In this document: positions 54,735 to 63,569 of the stretch, in pieces | Layout of the letters: each line of letters opens with the position of its first letter | How positions within the stretch are numbered: position 1 is the first letter of the stretch | Assembly (NCBI RefSeq): GCF_000230835.1 | Contig: NZ_CM001240.1 | Coordinates: 3,078,779 to 3,142,778, forward strand | Length of the DNA stretch: 64,000 nt | Direction of reading: 5' to 3' | DNA from: Clostridium sp. DL-VIII | Lineage (GTDB): Bacteria; Bacillota; Clostridia; Clostridiales; Clostridiaceae | Notes under the pieces: generated by a model | Databases searched by the model: none | Seen by the model: the letters and a program-made list of their open reading frames with translations, nothing else | Told to the model about the DNA's origin: nothing | Position numbers and translations under genes: made by a program

Positions 54735-56147
54735 ATGAAAAATAAGAAACTAAGAACTAAAATAACCATAAGAGTTGGAGCTTTGTTAGTTTTAGGTGGT
54801 GTTACTTTAAATATAGTGGTAAAAAATATTATTGATTATAGTAGTAATAGTACTATAAAAAATGATATGGTTATGCAGCAAAATAATTCTATAAATTTTA
54901 TTAATGAATACTTTATGGTAAATAGTAAAAGTTTGGATAGAGAAACTTTAATAAGTAATAGCGCTAAAATAGCAATAAGTTTATCAGAAAATAATAATTC
55001 AACAATAGGTATTTATGATGATAAAGGACAACTTCAATACCAAAATGTAAAGGGTGAAGTTAACAAAAAAATTAGTGAGCATATTGATAAGGCGAAGGAA
55101 AATAAGGCGTATATATATTTTAGTGACGAAAATAATGATTATAAAGGATATTTTGCATATCCGTTTTATTCAAACAACGAATTTATTGGAATTGTTGAAA
55201 TTATTAGAGATTACAAAGAGATAATAACAAATAATAGAAACATATATTTACTCTTTACATTAGTAGAGAGCTTTTTCTTTCTTATAATTTTAATATTAAC
55301 TTATCTTATAATGAGAGAATCAACAAGGCCTATTGAAAATCTATTAAAAGGAGTTAGGGAAATATACAATGGTAATTATGGGTATGAGGTATTAGAACAT
55401 GCAAATAAAGATGAAATCAGTGATCTTGCTTATGAATACAATAAAATGAGAAGAAAGATTAAAAAGCAGATAGAACTAACGCATCACTTAGAAAAAACTA
55501 GGAGAGATTTTTTCTGCAACATTACTCATGAATTAAAAACTCCACTGACTTCAATATCTGGATATGCGGAACTTTTACAAACTAATTTTCATAATGAAAA
55601 ATTTAGAAAGCAGGCAATAAATTCGATTGAAAAGGAAAGTGATAAATTAAATAGCATGATTTCAAGCATATTAGAAGTATCAAGAGGCCAGATTTTAAGC
55701 AGGGAAAAAAGCGAATTTAATATAGGGAAAATGTTAAATGAAATTTCAGATGAAATGAGGATTAGAAATAACAATTGTATAAAAGTTAAAGTTAATATTG
55801 AAGAAGGGAACATTCTTGGTATATATGATGATATAAAAAGTATTTTAATAAATTTACTTGAAAATGCATATAAATATTCAATTGAAAATGGAGATATGGA
55901 TATTGCAGGCTATAAAGAGAGTGGCTTTTATAACGTGATAATTTCCAATAAAAGCCGTAATCTGAATTCAGATTTTGAAGCAAAAGCATTCGAACCATTT
56001 ATAAGGGGAGAGAATGCCAATGACATGGAGGGAAACGGATTAGGATTATATATATGTAAGCTAATTGTAGAAGAACATAATGGAGAAATAAGAATAAAGA
56101 TTTTAGATAATATAGTAAAGGTCATTGTAAAGTTAACATGTTTGTAA
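54735..56147 (+). CDS. membrane sensor histidine kinase
   Basis: The 470-residue protein has a membrane helix near 15-33, an extracytoplasmic domain of about 130 residues, a second helix near 175-195 and a HAMP region (RPIENLLKGVREIYNGNYG). H265 lies in ITHELKTPLTSISGYAELL. The ATPase part has LLENAYKYS, FEPFIRGENA and GNGLGLYICKLIVEEH. It overlaps no gene and lies 4 bp after its response regulator. The C-terminus (IKILDNIVKVIVKLTCL) is slightly shorter than usual. Confidence 0.93.
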   Translation: MKNKKLRTKITIRVGALLVLGGVTLNIVVKNIIDYSSNSTIKNDMVMQQNNSINFINEYFMVNSKSLDRETLISNSAKIAISLSENNNSTIGIYDDKGQLQYQNVKGEVNKKISEHIDKAKENKAYIYFSDENNDYKGYFAYPFYSNNEFIGIVEIIRDYKEIITNNRNIYLLFTLVESFFFLIILILTYLIMRESTRPIENLLKGVREIYNGNYGYEVLEHANKDEISDLAYEYNKMRRKIKKQIELTHHLEKTRRDFFCNITHELKTPLTSISGYAELLQTNFHNEKFRKQAINSIEKESDKLNSMISSILEVSRGQILSREKSEFNIGKMLNEISDEMRIRNNNCIKVKVNIEEGNILGIYDDIKSILINLLENAYKYSIENGDMDIAGYKESGFYNVIISNKSRNLNSDFEAKAFEPFIRGENANDMEGNGLGLYICKLIVEEHNGEIRIKILDNIVKVIVKLTCL

Positions 56148-56313
56148 CAACTTATGCATACTTTGAAACATTTGCAGCGTAATATGAGTGTAAGAAACAT
56201 TTTAAAATTAAATACTGTATATTTTAGTTTATATTGCATGTTAGGGATATTAATTATAAAGTAAAATATTTAGATAATTTTTTAAAATCCTAAATGTATT
56301 AGGAGGAACTACA

Positions 56314-57546
56314 GTGAAATATATGACAAAAACAACTCTTATTGGGTTAATTACTGCAACTACAATATTAAGTGGATGCACTAATACAAAAGAAATTAAG
56401 ATTTCAGAAAATGTTAAAAATGATATTTTAGCTAAAACAGAGGACAATAAAATTAGAAGTGAACCAGCATTACAAAAGAAATTAGAGGGCCTAGATAACA
56501 AGATAATATTGTTTTGGATTGATGACGAGAATATTTTAATAATTAACAGCGATGCATTTAGTATGGAAGATAAAAATATTATTTTAAGTAGTTATAATTT
56601 GGAGAGCGAAGAGAGTACGGAATTATTAAATGATAGTAGCATAACTAGGGTATATGGATTTGATGAGAGTGGTGTTGTGCTGCTTGGAAGTGATAATAAA
56701 GCGTTTATATATGATGCTAAGGAAGAAAAGCTTAAGGAAGTACTTGACTTTAGTAAAGAATTTGAAGATAAAATTTCAGATATGGAATCTCTAAAAAATA
56801 AGGAAGATGTATTATCTCAAACTCATTTAAAATTGATAAATCGAGATTATATATCTTATGCTAATAAAGTGAATTATAAGCCATCTAATGATATAAAAGA
56901 GACAGAAGGGACAGCTGAGTATACAATATTAAATTATAATGAAAATAAAAAATATACTATTGAATCAAGTTTTTATGGCGGGGGACTTAATTGCAAAACT
57001 GATTTAACAGGTAAGAATATCTTCATACAAGAGTTAGGTCAAATAACTAAGTTGAATTTAGAAACTGGAGAGAAGTCATCAATGAAATTAAGTGAACCCA
57101 AAATTGAAAAGGTGTTTGAAGATGGAACGTTATTAGTTGAGTGTGTTGAAAAAAATAAAAGCGGCAATGTTAGTGAAAGGTGGTACAAGTTAGATTTTGA
57201 CAATAAAGATATAACTAAATATGATGTGAATTTTGAAAGTAAGAATTTGTCAATCGATGCAGTTGATTTAAAAAATGAGTTTGTTGTGTTTACATATCTT
57301 GGTGAAGGAAAAGAGAGAAATAAAAATATAGCAATGTATGGAAAGCTAGAAGGAAATAAGATAGTTATTAAAGATAAAATATTTAAAAATAAAGAAGACA
57401 ATGGATGTAATACAGCAAGGCACTTTATTTTTAGCCCTGACCATAATAAATTTATTACTGGAGTTGAAATAAATAAACAACAAGATGATTCATCTAATAG
57501 TGAAATTAATAAAATAGACTCAGAATATCTCTTTGAATTATATTAG
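56314..57546 (+). CDS. lipoprotein, probable beta-propeller-like, function unknown
   Basis: The start is a GTG at 56314 with AGGAGG 7 nt upstream. The 410-residue product has a lipoprotein signal and lipobox (ATTILSGC, Cys at about 25). The mature part shows repeated strand-rich units with short motifs such as IILSSYNLESEES, FIYDAKEEKLKEV, TKLNLETGEKSS and FIFSPDHNKFITG. These suggest a WD40/TolB-type propeller. It follows the two-component genes and precedes an exported glycosidase, so it may be a surface sensor or accessory of that system. Confidence 0.65.
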   Translation: MKYMTKTTLIGLITATTILSGCTNTKEIKISENVKNDILAKTEDNKIRSEPALQKKLEGLDNKIILFWIDDENILIINSDAFSMEDKNIILSSYNLESEESTELLNDSSITRVYGFDESGVVLLGSDNKAFIYDAKEEKLKEVLDFSKEFEDKISDMESLKNKEDVLSQTHLKLINRDYISYANKVNYKPSNDIKETEGTAEYTILNYNENKKYTIESSFYGGGLNCKTDLTGKNIFIQELGQITKLNLETGEKSSMKLSEPKIEKVFEDGTLLVECVEKNKSGNVSERWYKLDFDNKDITKYDVNFESKNLSIDAVDLKNEFVVFTYLGEGKERNKNIAMYGKLEGNKIVIKDKIFKNKEDNGCNTARHFIFSPDHNKFITGVEINKQQDDSSNSEINKIDSEYLFELY

Positions 57547-57674
57547 ATTGCATAATGTTAAATAGAGCGCTTTTGTTATATTAGCTCTTCGTATTTGTTT
57601 ACATTTTATCTTGATTTGCTTAACTTGTAATAAACTAAAAGTATACGTGTATTTTGTAGAAAGGATACTTAGTT

Positions 57675-58712
57675 ATGAATAAATATGGAATACATAAAAA
57701 AAAGTATGTAAAGCTAACATCAAAAGTAAATCGCAATATAAAAAACAAGAAGAAATCACGCTTTACTAGCCTGCTTTCTTTTATGATATTTGAGCTTATT
57801 TTTATTGTATGCACATTTCCTTTTTTACTTTTATATGGACCTTTTGAAAATGCAAAAAGAACATTTGTTGGATCAGCAATGGGTACAATGAATACTCAAT
57901 ATTTGGCTACATTGTTTTTATCAGAGGAGAAAATAAACAGTATTATAGGGAAATCATCATCTGGCGCAGAAAATGAAACTACTAACATTAGCAACGTTAA
58001 GATACCTAAGATTAAAGATGATAGTATTGAATTTTACGAGATAGCTGATAATCCTAAGTATAAGGGATACTATCTTGTAATAAAGGATCCAACAAGGGTA
58101 AAAATAGGTGTTAGTTCAAAATTGCAAACAGAAGGTGAAACAACATCTCAAATTGCCCAAAATAATGATGCGATTGCAGCTGTTAATGGAGGCGCATTTG
58201 TAGACAAGTCTTCAGTTACGTGGACAGGTACAGGGGCATTTCCAGATGGGATTGTAATGAGTGATGGAAAAGAAGTATGGAATAGTTTAGATAAGAATGG
58301 TAAAACAGATTTGTTTGGAATAACAAAGGATGGAGTATTAATTGTCGGTAAGTATTCAGAAAATCAACTTAAAGAATTAGGCATTCAAGAAGCATTGAGC
58401 TTCGGACCTACACTTATTGTAAATGGAAAAGAGAGTAATATTACAGTAGATGGAGGAGTAGCTCCAAGAACAGCAATTGGCCAGCGAGAAGATGGTGCAA
58501 TAATTCTTATGGTTATAGATGGCCGAAGTTTAACTAGTTTAGGAGCAACATATAAAGAAGTACAGGAAGTAATGCATAAGCTAGGCGCTATTAATGCGAT
58601 TAACTTGGATGGTGGAAAATCTACAACACTATATTATGATGGAGAAGTTAGGAATACACTATCAAATAGTATGGGCGAAAGAACAATTCCAACAGCAGTC
58701 ATTGTTAAGTAA
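57675..58712 (+). CDS. phosphodiester glycosidase (NAGPA/DUF2233) membrane protein
   Basis: The 345-residue protein has an N-terminal membrane anchor (FMIFELIFIVCTFPFLLLYG, about residues 36-55) and a linker. The NAGPA/DUF2233 domain follows: NNDAIAAVNGGAFV, LSFGPTLIVNG, APRTAIGQREDGAIILMVID in part, and the catalytic-region motif AINLDGGKSTTLYY. These enzymes split N-acetylglucosamine phosphodiesters and appear in exopolysaccharide or cell-wall clusters. The catalytic domain would face outside. It is 22 bp ahead of the next gene, so the two are cotranscribed. Confidence 0.88.
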   Translation: MNKYGIHKKKYVKLTSKVNRNIKNKKKSRFTSLLSFMIFELIFIVCTFPFLLLYGPFENAKRTFVGSAMGTMNTQYLATLFLSEEKINSIIGKSSSGAENETTNISNVKIPKIKDDSIEFYEIADNPKYKGYYLVIKDPTRVKIGVSSKLQTEGETTSQIAQNNDAIAAVNGGAFVDKSSVTWTGTGAFPDGIVMSDGKEVWNSLDKNGKTDLFGITKDGVLIVGKYSENQLKELGIQEALSFGPTLIVNGKESNITVDGGVAPRTAIGQREDGAIILMVIDGRSLTSLGATYKEVQEVMHKLGAINAINLDGGKSTTLYYDGEVRNTLSNSMGERTIPTAVIVK

Positions 58713-58734
58713 AGTTAAGGAGATTTAAAACAGA

Positions 58735-59754
58735 ATGAAAAAAATAATTATTTGGGCAATATTAGCTTTAATATTAGAAGTTGGTTCGTTATACATATTA
58801 AATAATTTTGTGTTTACAAATTCATCAGAATTTAATAGTAAAAAGATTGAAATTAAAAAAGATCTTACAAACGGTATCAATGCAACTATTCCAAGTAATG
58901 CAGAGAATGTTGATTTATCTTATGAAGGAAAATACTTAACATATATTAATGAAAAAAGTTTATATATTCAAGATACTAAAACAGGAGTAGTAAGTGAAAT
59001 TAATACTGAAAATAATGAAGAGATTATGTACTATAAATGGCTAGCAGGTAGAGACTTAATTGCAATAGTTGAAAATATAAAAAAAGATGGAAAAGAAAAA
59101 GTTCAACTTATAACATATAATCCTGCAAATACTTCTAAAACCTTAGTAAAAGAAATCTGCAAGTATGAAAAGAATATGGTAGTAAACAATATGACAACAT
59201 CAGTACTTACTAATGTGTTTTATATAGTTATAAATAATGAACATTCAGGAAATATAGTCTATAGGATAGATAGAAATGATGATCTTACAAATGTAGATAT
59301 CAAAGCTAATAGTTTAGGTAATATGCAAGTAATACCGCATGAGGATAGATTAATATACGAAGATAAGGCAAATGATAAATTCTTTATTACAAGTCCTAAT
59401 AAACAATTGATATTTAGTTCAAGTAAGAAATTAGCACTTTTAGGCATTGATAAAAATGATGTAATATATATGGGTGAGATTAATGAAGACAAAATATCAA
59501 GTATAATTTATGGTAAAGTTGATGAAGATCCATCTACTTGGAATAAAGTAACACTTGATTCGGGTGTAGATAAAAATGATTTGTACTTTAGCGATGAAAG
59601 CGAAATATTAATTAACGACAATCTTAAGGGAGAGGTAAGAAATTTTGCAAATGGTAAAGAAGTTAAATACGAAGGGAAGCTTATTCAAATTAAAGATGGA
59701 TTTATAGCTATTATGGACAACAATGGAAAATTAGTATATAAGAGCTTAAAATAA
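58735..59754 (+). CDS. membrane-anchored extracytoplasmic protein, TolB-like propeller
   Basis: The 339-residue protein has a single N-terminal helix (IIWAILALILEVGSLYILNN) without a cleavage site and an exported domain. Repeats such as NVDLSYEGKYLTYINEKSLY, IMYYKWLAGRDLIAIVE and HEDRLIYEDKANDKFFITS look like propeller blades. There is no enzyme motif. It is cotranscribed with the phosphodiester glycosidase and may assist it or bind the same polymer. The AAGGAG start site is clear. Confidence 0.65.
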   Translation: MKKIIIWAILALILEVGSLYILNNFVFTNSSEFNSKKIEIKKDLTNGINATIPSNAENVDLSYEGKYLTYINEKSLYIQDTKTGVVSEINTENNEEIMYYKWLAGRDLIAIVENIKKDGKEKVQLITYNPANTSKTLVKEICKYEKNMVVNNMTTSVLTNVFYIVINNEHSGNIVYRIDRNDDLTNVDIKANSLGNMQVIPHEDRLIYEDKANDKFFITSPNKQLIFSSSKKLALLGIDKNDVIYMGEINEDKISSIIYGKVDEDPSTWNKVTLDSGVDKNDLYFSDESEILINDNLKGEVRNFANGKEVKYEGKLIQIKDGFIAIMDNNGKLVYKSLK

Positions 59755-59765
59755 TTTTGACTGCT

Positions 59766-59911
59766 ATGACAAAGAGGTTGGTGACGGCAGTAACCACTAA
59801 GACCTATTGAATTATGCACGGAAATTACAATTTAATACTTTAAATGTCAACATAGATAATAAAGGTGAGGTTGAAGAACCAAATCCAGATGGAGGAGGTT
59901 CTCTTTCTTGA
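59766..59911 (+). pseudogene. possible frameshifted short gene
   Basis: An ATG at 59766 encodes MTKRLVTAVTTK before TGA at 59808. In another frame the text continues LLNYARKLQFNTLNV and NIDNKGEVEEPNPDGGGSLS to a stop at 59911. Together they read like one protein broken by a shift near 59800. No ribosome site precedes the ATG. The 3' end also forms a hairpin (GAAGAACC/GGTTCTCTTTC). Confidence 0.3.
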
Positions 59912-60003
59912 TGAAAGCAACTTTTGGTTGTCAACTTTGTTATATTTAAGTGGTAGAAACATGATAATAATATCAGTATACTAATATTAGGAGGGATTAA
60001 ACT

Positions 60004-60684
60004 ATGAGTTTTCAAGAACAATTGCAAACACTTAGAAAAGCGAAAGGTCTATCGCAGGAAAAATTAGCTGAATTTTTAGGTATATCAAGGCAAGCAGTTG
60101 CAAAATGGGAAGTAGGACAGTCTTATCCTGATATAGCTAGATTAATTGCATTAAGTGATTTGTTTAAGGTAAGCATTGATAAATTAGTTAATGATTATGA
60201 AGAAAATTGCCGCTTGTCCATAGAAGAAAATAAAATTAAATGTATAAATGAAAGTATAATTGATTTTTTATGCAGGGCTAAAAAATCAACATATGCTGGA
60301 AAAGGGCCAGAAGGTAAACCCTCAAGACCAAATTCTCATGACTTAGAATATGTAGAGGGCAACTTAAAATATATTGATACTTATTTGGGCACAGAAAGAT
60401 TTTCAGGAGAAGAAGGTTTATGGCAGGATGATATCCCAGTTTGGGCAATGAATTATACTGGAAGAGTTTTGGATGAAAGATTTTCAGGCGGTTTTTTAAA
60501 GGAAGCTTTGAGTTTAGTGACTAAGGATAATCCATATAGAGGCCCTATTATTTATCAAAATGGACAGTATAAATATCATTGCATTATAAATGGAGAATTT
60601 AAGTGGTTTCAAGGGTATGAGGAAATATATTTTGATGATACTAAAGTTTATGAATGTTATTTTCATGGAGGATCAATTAAATAG
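60004..60684 (+). CDS. XRE helix-turn-helix protein with DUF5680 domain
   Basis: The 226-residue protein has an N-terminal XRE/Cro-type helix-turn-helix (LRKAKGLSQEKLAEFLGISR, then QAVAKWEVGQSYPDI) in residues 10-50. A DUF5680 domain fills residues 75-226 (FLCRAKKSTYAGKGPE, ERFSGEEGLWQDDIPVWAMN, FKWFQGYEEIYFDD). DUF5680 is of unknown function and often occurs on XRE regulators, probably as an effector domain. AGGAGG precedes the ATG. The map-like gene follows after 20 bp, so the two are cotranscribed. Confidence 0.88.
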   Translation: MSFQEQLQTLRKAKGLSQEKLAEFLGISRQAVAKWEVGQSYPDIARLIALSDLFKVSIDKLVNDYEENCRLSIEENKIKCINESIIDFLCRAKKSTYAGKGPEGKPSRPNSHDLEYVEGNLKYIDTYLGTERFSGEEGLWQDDIPVWAMNYTGRVLDERFSGGFLKEALSLVTKDNPYRGPIIYQNGQYKYHCIINGEFKWFQGYEEIYFDDTKVYECYFHGGSIK

Positions 60685-60704
60685 TCAAGATAAGGAGTAA
60701 TATA

Positions 60705-61574
60705 ATGATATTAAACAGAAATGATTTATGTTGGTGTAAAAGTGGACTTAAATATAAAAATTGTCATTTAGAATTTGATAAAAAATTAAGTGACTTAAAA
60801 AGAAAAGGATGTATAGTACCAACGAAAAAGCTTATAAAAACAAAAGAGCAAATTGAAGGAATAAGAAAGAGTGCGGAAATTAATAATGGTCTTTTAGACT
60901 TAATTAGTGAGAACATTAAAGAAGGCATGACAACAGAGGAAATAGATAAATTAGCATATGATTATACAATATCAAAGGGTGGAATTCCAGCAACGCTTAA
61001 TTATGATGGATACCCTAAAAGTATTTGTGTATCAATAAACAATGTAGTATGCCATGGAATACCAAGTAAAGATGTTATCATTAAAAGTGGGGATATTGTA
61101 AATGTAGATGCAACAACTATTCTTAACGGGTATTATTCAGATGCATCAAGGATGTTTATGATTGGAGAAGTAAATGAAGAAGCTGAAAGGTTAGTTAGAG
61201 TAACTAAAGAATGCCTTAATAAAGGATTGGAAGCAGTTAAACCTTGGGGATTTTTAGGAGATATTGGAGCAGTAATTCAGGAACATGCTGAAAGTAATGG
61301 GTATTCAGTAGTTAGAGAATTTGGAGGACATGGAGTTGGGTTAGATATTCATGAAGAACCATTTGTTTTTCATTATGGAAGAAGAGGAACAGATATGGTT
61401 TTAGTGCCTGGAATGGTATTTACAATTGAGCCAATGATAAATGCCGGAAGTCATGAAATATTTATAGATAAAAAAGATGGATGGACTGTATTGACTTCTG
61501 ATGGTTCTCTTTCAGCACAATGGGAACATACAGTTCTTGTAACTGAAGAGGGGATAGAAGTTATTTCAAAATAA
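60705..61574 (+). CDS. map: type I methionine aminopeptidase with N-terminal SEC-C motif
   Basis: The 289-residue protein begins with a SEC-C zinc motif ([14 protein letters not shown], ligands C9, C11, C20 and H21). The MetAP domain has the five metal ligands in [19 protein letters not shown] (two Asp), [11 protein letters not shown] (His), TIEPMI (Glu) and [12 protein letters not shown] (Glu). It removes the initiator methionine from new proteins; the zinc motif may help ribosome binding. It is cotranscribed with the XRE/DUF5680 gene. Housekeeping map normally lies in the ribosomal-protein cluster, so this is probably a second copy. Confidence 0.93.
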   Translation: MILNRNDLCWCKSGLKYKNCHLEFDKKLSDLKRKGCIVPTKKLIKTKEQIEGIRKSAEINNGLLDLISENIKEGMTTEEIDKLAYDYTISKGGIPATLNYDGYPKSICVSINNVVCHGIPSKDVIIKSGDIVNVDATTILNGYYSDASRMFMIGEVNEEAERLVRVTKECLNKGLEAVKPWGFLGDIGAVIQEHAESNGYSVVREFGGHGVGLDIHEEPFVFHYGRRGTDMVLVPGMVFTIEPMINAGSHEIFIDKKDGWTVLTSDGSLSAQWEHTVLVTEEGIEVISK

Positions 61575-61673
61575 TTATGCAGGAAATTCGTTATTTGGAT
61601 AAGCTAATCAATGAATTAGCAAAGGGAAAAGCCATGGATAAGATTTTAAGAAAATAATGGTTTAAAACGAAGA

Positions 61674-61716
61674 AACACTGATTTTATATGTAAAATATAA
61701 AATCAGTGTTTTTTGA
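61674..61716 (+). terminator. terminator after map
   Basis: AACACTGATTTTATA pairs with TATAAAATCAGTGTT (to 61710), followed by TTTT. Confidence 0.8.
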
Positions 61717-61781
61717 CCAGATTAATACCCAAATAAGAAAGAATTATGTAGATCTTAAAAGATGTTGAATAACACCTATAT

Positions 61782-61992
61782 TCACTTTGACTTATTATTG
61801 ATATCTTTATAACGAAGTCCATCAATAACAATGGACATTAATTTATTGAATCGTTCAATATCCAAATCACCTTTACGCTGATCTATAGCAAACAGAAGAC
61901 GCATAACTAACATTCTCACTGCCTCAAACAATGCTTCTTTGCTCGAGAAATGGCGGTATACTGTACCAATGCCTACACCAGCCTGTCGAGCA
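61782..61992 (-). pseudogene. decayed TetR-family regulator
   Basis: The minus strand reads IARQAGVGIGTVYRHFSSKE, then ALFEAVRMLVMRLLFAIDQR and a short tail to a stop. The recognition-helix half of a TetR helix-turn-helix is intact. The first helices are missing upstream (the frame runs straight into the promoter region), and the ligand domain is cut to about 40 residues. It is too short for a working dimer. The divergent target operator-promoter at 62048 remains. Confidence 0.8.
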
Positions 61993-62047
61993 ATTCAAAT
62001 TATAGGAATTGACGTTCCTTTTTTTATTTTACTTTAAAATTTGAATA

Positions 62048-62102
62048 TTGACAATGGAATCATGATTCCGTATAATATTTACTATAAGCGGAGCTTAAGT
62101 TC
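62048..62102 (+). promoter_or_regulatory. consensus promoter with palindromic operator in its spacer
   Basis: TTGACA (62048-62053), exactly 17 bp, TATAAT (62071-62076). The spacer holds the perfect palindrome GGAATCATGATTCC (62056-62069). A second imperfect palindrome CGGAGCTTAAGTTCCG (62087-62102) covers the start region. These look like TetR sites, but the adjacent tetR is broken. Confidence 0.8.
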
Positions 62103-62139
62103 CGTTTTGGTAAATTAATATTAAAAGCCGGTGTTTGTT

Positions 62140-62594
62140 ATGAATGAAGAAAATAAAAATATCAAAAGTCCAAGGGAAATATTTGAACTTGCCCAAACTA
62201 TGTTTCTAAATAAGGACTTGAGCAGTTTTTCTAACTTATTTGCAAGTGATGGTATATTGGAATTGCCGTTTCATATTCAAAAATCAATGAGGTTAATTCA
62301 GGGCGAGAGAATATCCGCTCTTATCTTGCGACTATGCCAGCTACACTTTTAAAGCCAATAGGATATAAATCCATGATAATACATGAGATAAGCAATCCTG
62401 AAATTATTATAGCTGAGTATGACATGTATGGTGAAGTTACGGCTAATAGCAAGCCTTTTCAGAGAAGTTATCTTCAAGTTGTTGAGGTTCGTAATTGTGA
62501 AATCATAACTTTACGCGACTACTGGAATCCTATTGATACTTTCGAAATGCTTGATCGTTTGCCTGAGCTTTGTACTATTCTTACACAAAATTAA
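62140..62594 (+). pseudogene. SnoaL-like (NTF2-fold) gene with a frameshift
   Basis: Two overlapping frames make one protein. The first (from ATG 62140; a GTG at 62131 is also in frame) reads SPREIFELAQTMFLNKDLSS and FSNLFASDGILELPF and then derails after LIQG. The second continues RENIRSYLATMPATLLKPIG, FQRSYLQVVEVRNCEIITLR and DYWNPID to a stop at 62594. A single-base loss near 62304-62308 explains the break. SnoaL-like proteins are small ketosteroid-isomerase-fold enzymes. A sequencing error at that point is possible. Confidence 0.8.
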
Positions 62595-62622
62595 AAGTGA
62601 TTATTAGAAGGAGAGATGTAAA

Positions 62623-63204
62623 ATGTCAAAGGTTGTTATTTTCAACGGTAGTCCAAGAAAAAATGGGTATACCACAAAATTGTTAGAACAAGTAGCAAAA
62701 GGAGCAAAATCTAAAGGTGCCGAAATAATTGAATTTGATTTAAATGATTCTGGAATTCGTGGTTGTCAAAGCTGCTTTTATTGCCGTACACATGATGGTT
62801 GTGCGATTAAAGATTATTTACAGCCAATGTATAAGGCCATTACTGAGGCAGATGCTATTGTATTTGGTTCTCCAATCTATTATTATCAGATTACAGGTCA
62901 AGCAAAAAATTGGCTAGATCGTACATTCCCAATGGTTGGAGATGATTTTGCACCGAGACATCCCGGCAAAAAGGTAATATCGGTATTTACTAAAGGTAGT
63001 CCAAATCCTGAAATGGGTGCAGAGAACATTAAAGTTATTAATAGTATGTTTGTAGCATATGGTTGGGAACTAGAAGATAGTATTGTTTGCTGTGGAACTA
63101 CGAATTTTCATTCAGAAAAGCTTGAGAGGTATGATTCTAATTTAGAGCAGTTTAAGGAACTATCTTTGAGAGCATTTAAGGATGGAGAAAATCTAGTTAG
63201 GTAA
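62623..63204 (+). CDS. flavodoxin-fold NAD(P)H reductase (paralogue of 47616)
   Basis: The 193-residue protein begins MSKVVIFNGSPRKNGYTTKL. It has the same C-QS-C-FY-C-RTHDG-C cysteine cluster and the GSPIYYYQITGQAKNWLDR flavin stretch as the gene at 47616. It differs mainly in the middle and has a five-residue longer tail region (NFHSEKLERYDSNLEQF). AGAAGGAGAG precedes the ATG. It is the second gene after the TetR-type promoter at 62048. With the repressor broken it may be expressed constitutively. Confidence 0.88.
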   Translation: MSKVVIFNGSPRKNGYTTKLLEQVAKGAKSKGAEIIEFDLNDSGIRGCQSCFYCRTHDGCAIKDYLQPMYKAITEADAIVFGSPIYYYQITGQAKNWLDRTFPMVGDDFAPRHPGKKVISVFTKGSPNPEMGAENIKVINSMFVAYGWELEDSIVCCGTTNFHSEKLERYDSNLEQFKELSLRAFKDGENLVR

Positions 63205-63254
63205 ATTTCAAACACACAATATCATTATTAATCAATAAAAATAAATAACAGATT

Positions 63255-63297
63255 TTAAAGTCGCATTATTCAAAGGAATTTGCGATTTTTTTTATTC
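63255..63297 (+). terminator. terminator after the flavoprotein gene
   Basis: AAAGTCGCA and TTGCGATTTTTTTT form a short hairpin with a strong T tract. Confidence 0.6.
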
Positions 63298-63407
63298 TTT
63301 AGTCGCTTGCGATTTTGTTCACTCTTTTTCAAATTCAAGTTTTATATTTTGAATAAAAGCAAATAATAAATCAAGACCAAGTATAAAGGCTAAGAAAAAA
63401 GTTATAG

Positions 63408-63464
63408 TTGACAATTAGTCTAATTAGACTATAATATTTAAGAGAAGTTAGTCTAATTAGACTA
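63408..63464 (+). promoter_or_regulatory. promoter with twin TAGTCTAATTAGACTA operators
   Basis: TTGACA (63408-63413), 16-bp spacer, TATAAT (63430-63435). The perfect 16-bp palindrome TAGTCTAATTAGACTA occurs in the spacer/-10 (63416-63431) and again at the start region (63449-63464), centres 33 bp apart. The regulator is not in the window. Confidence 0.8.
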
Positions 63465-63569
63465 GTGGTAAATATATTAAGAATAACTAATATATAAACA
63501 AAGTAAATACTTAACATTTATTAAGAATCAGAAGAATTTCTTAGTAAAGATAAAGAGAGGATGAAAAAA

